The position numbers and the translations under genes were made by a program. The notes beneath the pieces were generated by a model, which was not told the origin of the DNA, searched no databases, and worked only from the letters and a program-made list of their open reading frames with translations. A stretch of DNA of 64,000 nucleotides from Saturnia japonica (lineage: Eukaryota > Arthropoda > Insecta > Lepidoptera > Saturniidae), in NCBI GenBank assembly GCA_033032175.1, contig CM065309.1, positions 8,060,001 through 8,124,000 on the forward strand, read 5' to 3'. How positions within the stretch are numbered: the stretch's first letter is position 1; every line of letters begins with the position of its first letter. Positions 38,801 to 44,539 of this stretch are shown here, piece by piece.

Positions 38801-39032
38801 GGACCCCGTATTAATCTATATAAAATAAACTTCTTATTATAATTAACATCGTAGTAGTGTTAGTACCTACTTAAAAAGTATAATAAAACATGATTTGTAA
38901 ATTATTACCTTCTTTTCTTTTTCTGGGCCAATAATAAAACGTTGCCGGCACTAATATTAGAGCAAGGAATGAAAGGACAAAGTAAAAGAATGTCGATCCA
39001 CTTTCATCATATTCAAATTTTTGTCCACCCAT
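11821..39032 (-). CDS. Sec63: SEC63, ER translocation J-protein (12 exons, 759 aa)
   Basis: SEC63 is an ER membrane protein that binds the Sec61 channel; its lumenal J-domain stimulates BiP during protein import. Coding exons on the minus strand, in order: 39032-38909, 38698-38367, 38013-37843, 37092-36886, 36801-36573, 31753-31460, 29815-29689, 28732-28479, 27372-27170, 22956-22791, 12171-12050, 11871-11821. All introns are GT-AG, all phases agree, and the sum is 2280 nt, so 759 aa, about the usual metazoan SEC63 length. Visible parts: TM1 about residues 16-36, TM2 about 74-92, J-domain about 104-165 with HPD at 133-135, TM3 about 192-210, Brl/Sec63 domain from about 210, a charged linker about 500-640, a conserved EYWW block near 650 and an acidic C-terminus. 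The start is the first methionine in frame and gives the family N-terminus (MGGQKFEYD). Introns range from 84 to 10619 nt. The gene looks intact. Confidence 0.98.
12050..12171 (-). CDS. Sec63: SEC63 exon 11: DSYIGMDQ block
   Basis: Encodes residues 703-743 with DSYIGMDQ and EHPQWD, both conserved near the SEC63 C-terminus, then an acidic run. It is separated from exon 10 by 10.6 kb of repeat-filled intron. Confidence 0.97.
12934..14700 (+). mobile_element. Jockey-type LINE remnant (reverse transcriptase)
   Basis: Broken RT in several frames. 12934-13332 matches the linker before RT, about 13580-13790 reads as PAWKTATVIG, NYRPISLLN and SPEQFGFR, and 13900-14415 contains LYADDT (14051-14068) followed by a thumb region. 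There are several stops and frame changes. 14540-14700 looks like a 3' UTR with AATAAA. Clade assignment rests on motif style. Confidence 0.85.
13765..14415 (+). pseudogene. LINE reverse transcriptase, YADD-containing fragment
   Basis: An open stretch of 216 codons; the first third is out of register with the RT, the rest is palm and thumb. YADD is the RT catalytic box. TKYLGITLVSKLS is typical of Jockey-like RT thumbs. Confidence 0.82.
14761..16065 (-). mobile_element. DD41D mariner-like element, copy 1 (SEC63 intron 10)
   Basis: A 1305-bp element with perfect 32-bp terminal inverted repeats (starting CAAGGTGTCCAGAAAGGG) and flanked by TA on both sides, the Tc1/mariner target. It lies in SEC63 intron 10 in the same orientation as the gene. 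It is very similar to 33760-35061. Confidence 0.95.
15035..15949 (-). pseudogene. DD41D transposase, copy 1 (defective)
   Basis: A 304-codon ORF: helix-turn-helix N-terminal region (about residues 1-110) then the DDE/D core with SDEANF, QQDGA and SPDLSPL. Counting from the second aspartate, 41 residues separate it from the third catalytic position in the other copy (QQD...SPLDYF), the DD41D spacing of the rosa-like group. Here that third residue is alanine (SPLAYF), and the ORF ends at a TAA where copy 2 has a glutamine codon, losing the C-terminal part. It is therefore almost certainly inactive. Confidence 0.92.
16296..17045 (+). mobile_element. Jockey-type LINE C-terminus and 3' end
   Basis: 16296-16550 encodes the end of a LINE ORF2 (ELPSIESYMKTLARSYLHRA, then PRNIFYRPR). 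The following 3' UTR ends in CAGGGCCC...AACAGTATAGTCAG and an A-rich tail. The same 3' UTR recurs at 19957-20220 and, shorter, at 47001, 55305 and (minus) 59840. Whether it belongs to the RT piece at 12934-14415 is unclear, as a DD41D element lies between. Confidence 0.78.
17516..17830 (+). repeat. Helitron-like element C, 3'-truncated copy
   Basis: Begins A|TCCATACTAATAATATTAT and follows 23241-23956 closely for about 230 bp (GTTACGTTTTCACGCCTAAA, TTGGACCTTG). Confidence 0.7.
18165..19442 (+). mobile_element. DD34D mariner element (SEC63 intron 10)
   Basis: A 1278-bp element with ~25-bp inverted ends (left GGTCTTTACCTATGAAATTG, right with one changed base) and TA at both sides. The length is normal for mariner. 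It is antisense to SEC63. Confidence 0.93.
18378..19368 (+). pseudogene. Mariner DD34D transposase with one frameshift
   Basis: N-terminal HTH region with WFARFRSGNFDL, then CDEKWILFDN (first D), HDNARHHTA (second D) and YSPDLAPTDYYFF (third D). Thirty-four residues separate the second and third aspartates, the mariner signature. The frame breaks once near 18760, after LLNRHK; before and after it there are no stops. All catalytic residues are present. About 330 codons in total against ~345 in typical family members. Confidence 0.94.
19460..19700 (+). repeat. Helitron-like element D, 5' part
   Basis: A|TCTATATTAAGAAATCTGTA matches the start of 6170-6831 and continues for about 230 bp. It begins 17 bp after the DD34D mariner. 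Confidence 0.66.
19957..20220 (+). repeat. 5'-truncated LINE 3' end
   Basis: Matches the 3' UTR at 16725-17045 over most of its length and ends with the AGTATAGTCAG plus A tail, as expected of truncated reverse transcription. Confidence 0.78.
20320..20380. repeat. AT-rich near-perfect palindrome
   Basis: 27-bp arms (AATAAATAAAATCAAACATA... and its complement) with a 2-base insertion in the right arm and a loop of about 5 nt. Confidence 0.85.
20381..22130. other. SEC63 intron 10, unannotated part
   Basis: AT-rich, no recognisable element. Confidence 0.55.
22135..22450 (+). repeat. Dispersed repeat G, copy 2
   Basis: GACTGGATCGCGACCACCAT and GATCTCTCGATAGTCACCGT match the family. Non-coding. 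Confidence 0.5.
22559..22677. repeat. Inverted repeat, about 45-bp arms
   Basis: GTCATGATGAAGTTAGCCAT at the left pairs with ATGACTAACTTCATCATGAC at the right; a second paired block AATTTTACTGA lies inside. The loop is about 30 nt. It could be a small MITE. It is 114 bp from the SEC63 exon 10 donor. Confidence 0.75.
22791..22956 (-). CDS. Sec63: SEC63 exon 10: EYWW beta-sandwich exon
   Basis: Encodes residues 648-702. EKQEYWWCYICDRK and the following beta strands match the C-terminal FN3-like part of SEC63. The third bases are much richer in G and C than in the other exons, unlike the AT-rich surroundings. Acceptor TGCAG|GAGAAG, donor TCAG|GTTAGT. Confidence 0.96.
23241..23956 (+). mobile_element. 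Helitron-like element C, full copy
   Basis: A|TCCATACTAATATCATAAAT at the left and GGGCACACCGCTAG|T at the right. 716 bp, in SEC63 intron 9. Confidence 0.72.
23957..25054. other. SEC63 intron 9, unannotated part
   Basis: Contains two stretches rich in GGGAGG (24160-24220 and 24620-24660) that may be the ends of an old element; nothing firm. Confidence 0.45.
25055..25790. repeat. Element with inverted GATCACCAAA-type subterminal repeats
   Basis: Left half has TGATCACCAAA (25061), GCACCAAAAAT (25117) and GATCATCAAAT (25155). Right half has the complements TTTTGGTGGTC, TTTTAGTGGT and TTTTGGTGATCA (25593-25745). A possible LINE-tail fragment (25205-25450) lies in the middle. Confidence 0.5.
25791..27169. 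other. SEC63 intron 9, unannotated part
   Basis: AT-rich. A 95-codon open frame at 26613-26900 (plus) is hydrophobic and AT-driven; not called. Confidence 0.5.
27170..27372 (-). CDS. Sec63: SEC63 exon 9: acidic linker to HPVHCPYFP
   Basis: Encodes residues 580-647: an acidic serine-rich run, EDDDDDQWDKF, a basic helix (KRLQKRERLEG), then HPVHCPYFPQ, a conserved SEC63 signature. Confidence 0.97.
27884..28291. mobile_element. 408-bp MITE with ~52-bp inverted ends (SEC63 intron 8)
   Basis: The left end begins GGGGCATTCCATACCAAATC and the right end is its complement with a few mismatches; pairing continues through CCCGAC and CTTTCGATTTCG. The interior is AT-rich with no coding potential. The superfamily is not recognised, and the flanks (TAT / TTA) do not settle the target duplication. 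Confidence 0.9.
28292..28475 (+). repeat. Helitron-like repeat E at the exon 8 donor
   Basis: TTATAAATAAAAAGACTGAG and GGTTTGCCGTTTTGCGCGC match the head of 31769-31932; the right part (TCTATAGTCCACGCGAGAAG) resembles the 3' part of family B. It directly follows the MITE and runs to within about 10 nt of the exon 8 donor. Confidence 0.55.
28479..28732 (-). CDS. Sec63: SEC63 exon 8: basic lysine-rich linker
   Basis: Encodes about residues 495-579. It is low complexity and rich in K, E, P and Q, as this linker is in other SEC63 proteins, and includes a RPVWMKQTKKHAPSKK stretch. Its donor abuts repeat-like sequence. Confidence 0.93.
29689..29815 (-). CDS. Sec63: SEC63 exon 7: Brl/FN3-like beta segment
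   Basis: Encodes about residues 453-495. DDENSTVVTAGAIVTVTV matches the SEC63 strand that follows the helical part. Phase 1 in, phase 2 out, agreeing with neighbouring exons. Confidence 0.95.
29890..31052. mobile_element. hAT-like non-autonomous element filling SEC63 intron 6
   Basis: Left end CAGTGATTACCAAAGTGG and right-end complement CAGAGGTTCCCAAACTTTTT are typical hAT termini. Flanking 8-mers do not match, so the target duplication is lost or the edges are off. Its left end is 75 bp from the exon 7 acceptor. It contains a stem-loop run (30425-30655) and a GC-rich block (30665-30970). No transposase ORF. Confidence 0.68.
30425..30655 (+). repeat. Run of about six short stem-loops
   Basis: Repeated pattern: a 5-7 bp stem closing a short A/G-rich loop, separated by AT-rich linkers such as TTAAAAAATT. 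Examples: AGGTGG...CCACC, CCGAGG...CCTCG, CAAGG...CCTTG, GGTGG...CACC. Each unit is about 35-45 bp and stems differ in sequence while keeping pairing. Confidence 0.65.
31460..31753 (-). CDS. Sec63: SEC63 exon 6: Brl domain, ENCMKLS block
   Basis: Encodes residues 355-452, including ENCMKLS, SPLLQLPYI and the FLDDKQYED helix shared with vertebrate SEC63. A Helitron-like repeat begins 15 nt upstream of the acceptor. Confidence 0.97.
31769..31932 (+). repeat. Helitron-like element E next to SEC63 exon 6
   Basis: A|TCTATATAAATAAAATGATT, then CAGGTTTGCC, ending GGACACAGCAAG|T (CTAG changed to CAAG). 164 bp; its left edge is 15 nt from the exon 6 acceptor. Confidence 0.62.
32580..32860 (+). repeat. 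Dispersed repeat G, copy 3
   Basis: TAACGAGGAAATAACGATAG and CTCGATAGTCGTCGTTGT match the family; all three copies share one orientation. Confidence 0.5.
33115..33285 (+). repeat. Dispersed repeat F, copy 2
   Basis: Second copy, same orientation, in SEC63 intron 5. Confidence 0.65.
33760..35061 (+). mobile_element. DD41D mariner-like element, copy 2 (SEC63 intron 5)
   Basis: A 1302-bp element with the same inverted ends as copy 1 and TA on both sides. It is inserted in a Helitron-like repeat (33637-35584), whose uninterrupted relative is at 2648-3295. It is antisense to SEC63. Confidence 0.95.
33876..34954 (+). pseudogene. DD41D transposase, copy 2 (broken early, catalytic core intact)
   Basis: Starts MEQYSGTHRAFCV, then a TGA replaces an arginine codon seen in copy 1. 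A one-base deletion near 34127 shifts the frame, and the frame returns from about 34205. From there to 34954 the core is readable: SDEANF, QQDGA and SPLDYF, so all three catalytic aspartates (D, D, 41 residues, D) remain, with an intact C-terminus. Confidence 0.92.
35681..36217 (-). mobile_element. Helitron-like element B, 537-bp copy
   Basis: On the minus strand it starts A|TCTATACAATGAATAAAAT and ends GTGCACAGCTAG|T. It lies in SEC63 intron 5 in the gene's orientation. Confidence 0.76.
36573..36801 (-). CDS. Sec63: SEC63 exon 5: Brl domain helices
   Basis: Encodes residues 279-354 plus one base, matching the conserved region that runs from LLREL through CPDLIVEMVN. The donor is AGAA|GTAAGT. 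Confidence 0.96.
36886..37092 (-). CDS. Sec63: SEC63 exon 4: start of Brl domain
   Basis: Encodes residues 210-278, beginning with the conserved GTWWYRSIRFSGEQ block immediately after TM3. The downstream intron is only 84 nt, the shortest in the gene. Confidence 0.96.
37843..38013 (-). CDS. Sec63: SEC63 exon 3: end of J-domain and TM3
   Basis: Encodes residues 153-209. The NWEKYGNPDGPG stretch ends the J-domain and the SFGIALPSWIV segment is a SEC63 hallmark. The third membrane span follows. Confidence 0.97.
38367..38698 (-). CDS. Sec63: SEC63 exon 2: TM2 and J-domain
   Basis: Encodes residues 42-152. It contains the second membrane span and most of the J-domain, with the HPD tripeptide needed to stimulate Hsp70 ATPase. 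The short CQCPNC motif just before TM2 is cysteine-rich and cytosolic in the known SEC63 topology. Confidence 0.98.
38909..39032 (-). CDS. Sec63: SEC63 exon 1: N-terminus and TM1
   Basis: Encodes residues 1-41 plus one base. A hydrophobic stretch (FFYFVLSFLALILVPATYYW) is the first membrane span. The donor is GAAG|GTAATA. Confidence 0.97.
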
Positions 39033-39170
39033 CCTCAGGTTTTAACGCATTTGGACCGAAAATTACACGCTACACCGAGTACATGCAGGTATCTAAGCTT
39101 AGGAAGACGTGTCATGTCATTTGTCAGTTGTCAATTACCACAGTGTTGCCAACTCGGATTTTTGAAAAGA
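39033..39170 (-). promoter_or_regulatory. SEC63 5' leader with a 2-codon upstream ORF
   Basis: Nine bases before the SEC63 ATG the minus strand reads ATG CGT TAA (39050-39042), a minimal upstream ORF, if the transcript includes it. The transcription start cannot be fixed from sequence. Confidence 0.4.
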
Positions 39171-39359
39171 CGTAGGCTAGAGTTGAAAAGTACTTAGAAT
39201 TAGTAAAAATTGCCTATGGAAAGTTCGTAGATCTACGTATGTTTTAGTACACGACTAAAAATAAAGAGTTTTATTTGACTCATTAAAGTTGTTCACTGAC
39301 AGATGATACCAAGTACCTTTACGTATCAATAAGTTTTATCTCTCACTTTAACGTGTGGT

Positions 39360-39997
39360 AAGCGCGACTCTCCTATTTGTTTTGTGGGACACCGACATGG
39401 CCCACGGGGAGGTGGGTGTGAACGGCAACGCGCAGTGCTTTATCTTTAAGTGAAGTTAACAGTAAAATATTCGCCATGGAGACAATTGAAATGTATTAGT
39501 TTTCTTTGTGGCGCCTCATTCGCCATTATTTTTGTACTGGCTGTTTCTTATTGTTAATATTAAAAATACTTAGGTGATGACATATCAGATAGACATATAA
39601 AATTCAGACGGTTGGTTTCAAGTCACGTTATGTACTAAAACCTGTATTATTTTATTACAAAGTAAATGTGCTAAAGCCCTACTGACTAGCATTATTATTG
39701 AACACGCCAAATCTTCAATAAAGCCACTATTACATTGATTTTAAGTCTCAAATATAATTAATAACTAAAAACGCGTTCAAGCATTACATTTGATATACTG
39801 TAAAGTTTTTTAAAAGCCAGCGTTCATAATTACGTCTTGGTAAAATAACTCACGTGCAGCAGTCACAACAATAAAACCGCGTAGCTTATATACATCAAAC
39901 GTCTATTGCAGCAGTCAGCCGGCAACAGCCTAGCTTTAGCTTATTGTTAGGTCTTTTCCGCTCCCGTGTCCCGCAGATAATAAGGAGAGTCGCACTT
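39360..39997. mobile_element. Possible MITE upstream of SEC63
   Basis: Imperfect ~40-bp inverted ends sharing GCGACTCTCCT and GGGACAC. No ORF. It lies 330 bp from the SEC63 start, so it may overlap regulatory sequence. Confidence 0.45.
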
Positions 39998-40854
39998 GCA
40001 CTTAGGGCAGTTAAGCTATACAGAGATACCACTAGTGAATAAAGCATCAAAATTTTTATTCGATATTTACCGTGTAAATCACATAAACAGATGTATAGTA
40101 AGTGCGCTAGTTGAATGCAGTGAGGGCCTGAGGTGAAGAGCGGTAGTATCTCCTTCCACCGCGCCGTCCTCACGTCTCGCCTCACGCGCCATTACTGTAA
40201 GACTAGAGCGTCAGGTAGGGATGTGAGTGCTGTCTTAATTTTAATTTTTGTTTTACTGGTCCGAGCCCGTCAAGTTCGGCTTCTGTTACAAAAAAACATG
40301 TTTTTATTGATGGCCAAGCACATGAAATGGTGAAAAATAAATTTGGTGATTATTAAATATAAGAGATTTATTTTTTAGTTTAATTTATCTCCGTGTGAAG
40401 TAATTGATAAATTATTACCTTGTTTTTATAATAAGTTAATCAAGACGTAAATGTCAAATTTAAAAGAACGTTAGAATTTATGGATATCCTTATTATCGAC
40501 AGCAATAATTCTAATTAGGTCATAGCACTATCAAATTCCTTAGCTCTGCATTCAACTCACGAGCTTATTAAAAAAAAATTATTTAAAACAAAGTGCTGTT
40601 TTCAAACTACATTACATCTGTGGCATGCGTTAGCAGAAGTAGAGTAACACGAATCGTTAAAGAAAATCTAAGGAAAAAAAAAAGACCGATCTTATTCAAA
40701 CTTTTATGCTAAATGTCATTTTAATAAATTGAGTTTTAAAGCAACCAAATTATAAAGTGTAAATAAAATATTCACACTGACAAATTCTTCTGCAATGCCA
40801 AAAACAAAAAAAATATTTTGGCTAGTGGCCATAAATGAATATCAATGATATAAT

Positions 40855-41994
40855 CAGGGATGATAGATGTACCAGGTTCTTGGTACAAATACCAGGCTTA
40901 AGGGTCTTGTACCATGTACCAGGCAAACATTATCTTGGTACGCAATATTAAAAACGTTTCAATATCAATTATTGAGGCCCCTGTTGTTTTGTTCAACAAG
41001 GAGCTAAGTAGCTAAAAAAAGGTCTCCAGGAAGCGCTGCGCAGCGCGGTATGACCGGAAAGACGAAAGGCTCTTGACGTTGGGAAATTTTTTTCGGTTAC
41101 CGTCGAGAAAAAAAAAGCTCTTCCAGAGAGCGGACGACAGCGACTATACTAAGGTTGAAATCTATACAGCGTAAACAGACTATGCTCAGACTTATATCAG
41201 CCTTAAGTTCCAAAGTTCAAATTGATATTCGCAAGTTTAGCTTTTGCTCAGCTCTGCCTACGTAAAGTTCAAGTCATCGAGTTCGACGACTAACGGAAAA
41301 CTTGGGTAATATACGATTAAAAAATAGTATGGCTTATTAGTGATCTAACAGTAATTATATATACTTTTTAAATTATCTGTATTGCTTGATTCTTATTGGC
41401 CTATACTACTTATAAATGACTGTTTCTATTACGTATACTGTTTGTGAATGTTATGTCATTTTTGCCGTTCGCAGTTTTTTATATAATTCAGAAAAACTAG
41501 TTCAAGCGAATCGACCAATCGACGTAAGAAATATAAATTGCATTAGGAATTACAATGATCATGTTCATATCCAAAAAGCGTAAAAAACGGTTTGTTTCAC
41601 ACTTCAATGTTTTTTGTTTTTTATACGAATAATCTGTCATTTTTACTATAAAGCAATTTGAATATTATACAAATTATACAATTTAAATTTTATTTTAAAC
41701 ACCTTTTTCATTTTCTATTCATAACTCGTGAAAAATTTATTTGTTTGAGTTGAAGAAATTTTACAGTCCTGATGTGGTATCGAAACATTAATTGAAAGTT
41801 ACCAGACACTTCCTCAGCTAGAGCTAAGCATAAGCTTAACTTAGCTCTACTATAAATTCGAAAGCTAAGATTGCTATGAGTAAATACTTAGCGAATTTTA
41901 AGCTAAACTGAGACTGAGTACGCTCTATACATTTACATACAAACTTTTAGCGACATCTATACCAGTATTAAAGGGCCAATAGTTATCATCTCTG
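40855..41994. mobile_element. Possible hAT-like non-autonomous element
   Basis: Short inverted ends CAGGGATGATAG and CAGAGATGATAA. The left subterminal region has several CCAGG/TACCA repeats. Flanking 8-mers share only GATA. Weak support. Confidence 0.4.
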
Positions 41995-42168
41995 GATAAG
42001 TCGATATGAAATTAATAGCATTTGTCTCCAGAATTGTTATTTATCTCTGGTCTCCAGTATTAAACATACTATATTTATCTATGGGCATTTGGCCTGATGT
42101 ATTACTAGAGGTGGGCGATTATGAATGATAATTAAAGTAAGATATGTAACTATGGTTTACTAATTGTA

Positions 42169-44431
42169 GAGTAAAAGCTCTTTATTCGCGGGGTATATGT
42201 TCTGTAAATATGCTGCGAATATAAAAATCGTGTATATGGAATGTTAACTTATATGGGAATATCAGGGATACGTTCCTAGGTGACAAAATAAAAAACAAGT
42301 ATATAAAAAATATCTGTGCAATTCCCATGTGATAGTAGTGAAACCTTCACATCTATGTTTTTTTTTAATGTTAGTAGCCATTATATACAGACTATACATA
42401 AAATCAATGGTTTTGAAGAGTTCCCTTATGTATCTTCGAAGTTGAAGATTCAATGCCAATGAAATTTAAATGGCACCGCTCTTGAGATAAGCCCTATCCA
42501 ACTAAAACAGAATAATCTAAATTGATTAAAAAACAAAAAAGTTATGCTCTGTTCAGTAAATAAAAAAAAATTTGAAAAAAAAATATTGATATTAAAACTT
42601 TTATGTTGTAAATATTCGTATTAAGTTACCTCAGTACTAACTGAAGACCGAAGTAAAAATAATTAAAAAAAAATTTTTCGAGGCTAGAATTCGAAACTAC
42701 GACTGCTAGGCTAAGAGCGTGTTGTTAGGACTTACTGAGACTATGCTACTATTAATTTTACTGTTGCCTTCACTTTTTCGTTTCATCGACTTTCAAATCA
42801 CTACAATACTAAAGAAGTTCTCACTTCAAAAATGAATTCAATTGAAGTTTTTGACCATATTGATTAATTATTTTCTTCAGGCTTAGGCAATGGTTTAAAG
42901 AATATTGTATTTTGACGTGACAACGTCTTATAATTCGATGGCGCCGGCTGCACGCACGAAAAAACATGACTCATGCGGCGTTATCTCGCTCTGAGGCGTT
43001 CCATTTAAGGTTTGAAGTGCAAGCGAGAGCGCGGAACGAGCGACAAAGAGGCACAATCGGCCTCCGCGTTCGGAAGCGTTCGACATCAGTCTCTCTCCTA
43101 CTTGAGTGAGCGATGGATCCGCGTGGACAGCTGCTATACAATAATACATTTGCATGTTTTCGTCAAGAATGAAGTGCCGTGAAAAGTGAATGTGGTGTCA
43201 ATTGTTTATAGCAACGATAATTGTGGCGATAAAGTTAATGATTCTTTCGATATTAAATATATGTTCAGTGATATATTGTCATTTATTCGTGCTTTCATCA
43301 TTAAAATAAATAGCATCGGTCCGCTAGTGCCGCGATTGTAGGTTATGCTATAATTGACAAAACTATAATTATAAGTTAACAGAACTATTTGTATTTATTC
43401 GTACAAATAAATGTAACTTGATCAATTCAATTGTTATTTCCATTTACCTCCTTCTCTATATCCATACAAAATATCTATCAAACAAATACAATTAAAATTT
43501 TCTTTTGAAAAATGATACCATTCCATCAGTATTTTCTTATGACGTTGTCACGTTCAACTATCGTCAGTAAACCGACTTTACAGACAACAGATTTTTTTCT
43601 TACTTGCCAGTTTTTAAAAGTTCCTTCAATTCAGACTGATATTCAGCAATGGTATTAGCAACTTGCCTTTAAAAAATTAGACTTCGTTCCATAGACTGAT
43701 CAATTTTCATAAAGAAATCACAAAGCTCCTTTGCCATTTTTAAACCTTAAGTAAGATTTTTTTAAATGAAATGTCACGTTTCCAGTGCTTGTTGAAGCCT
43801 CTTCTTCAATGGGCTGTGAATTTAAAATTTCTTCCAAGTCTGTTTCAGTCAAATCTTCATCTCACGATTCAAGCAGATTCTGAATGTCACTTGATTCTAT
43901 CTGTTCGAACCCATCTCGTCCTATTTCATTCGCAATTTCGGGTATATTTGTAGTCAAACTTTGAATTCGCACAGATTCTTCGTCATTTTTCGCAGTCAGA
44001 GCAGCCCACAGATTTTTCTAGCATGATTTCAATGTGTATAGCTTCATTTCTTCCAATTATTATTCTTTTATGTTTACAATGCATTTTGCTATTCAAATTC
44101 GAATGGAAAGATGGAACAATAAAATACGCAAAGCGACTCTTACTAAAGGACAAAACGTCTAATGTAGCCGCATTTAAAAATATACTTTATGCTTTGAGTA
44201 ATAAGGTTGACTTCATTCTGTATGTTTACTTCCATTTGACAACGCCTTTAGAAAGGATATTCGGTTGGACACCTACATATTGAAATCATTTTTATCCATG
44301 TGTAATGTACCAATTAGATCCGCGATTATTATGAAATCTTTAGTCGCGAATATAGGAATTCGGTCGTATTTTTTAAATCCACGAATAGTGAAAACGCGAT
44401 TGAAGGATGCGTGAATAAGGAGCTTTTACTG
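42169..44431 (-). mobile_element. Tigger-like DNA transposon, internally deleted
   Basis: Ends are inverted: left GAGTAAAAGCTCTTTATTCG, right complement CAGTAAAAGCTCCTTATTCA, each next to TA. This resembles Tigger/pogo termini. Minus-strand 44000-43610 holds the degraded C-terminus of the transposase (TETDLEEILNSQPIEE, then AKELCDFFMKIDQSMER and ANTIAEYQSELKELL). Most of the transposase is missing, and a separate MITE-like element occupies 42912-43557. Confidence 0.78.
42912..43557. mobile_element. Non-coding element nested in the Tigger-like transposon
   Basis: About 22-bp inverted ends (TTGACGTGACAACGTCTTAT and the complement of CTTATGACGTTGTCACGTTC). The interior left half is GC-rich, unlike its surroundings. 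No ORF of note. Confidence 0.65.
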
Positions 44432-44539
44432 TACTTCTATTATGAATGATCACTCATTATCGAAATATCTACTAATATATTAGTACTAATGGCCATAAAT
44501 GAAATATTTCGAGATATCTTCATAATTGAATGATTCATC

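Noticed and set aside
44023..44283. 86-codon plus-strand frame with hydrophobic N-terminus
   Set aside because: Lies inside the Tigger-like element; low-complexity and without homology I recognise.
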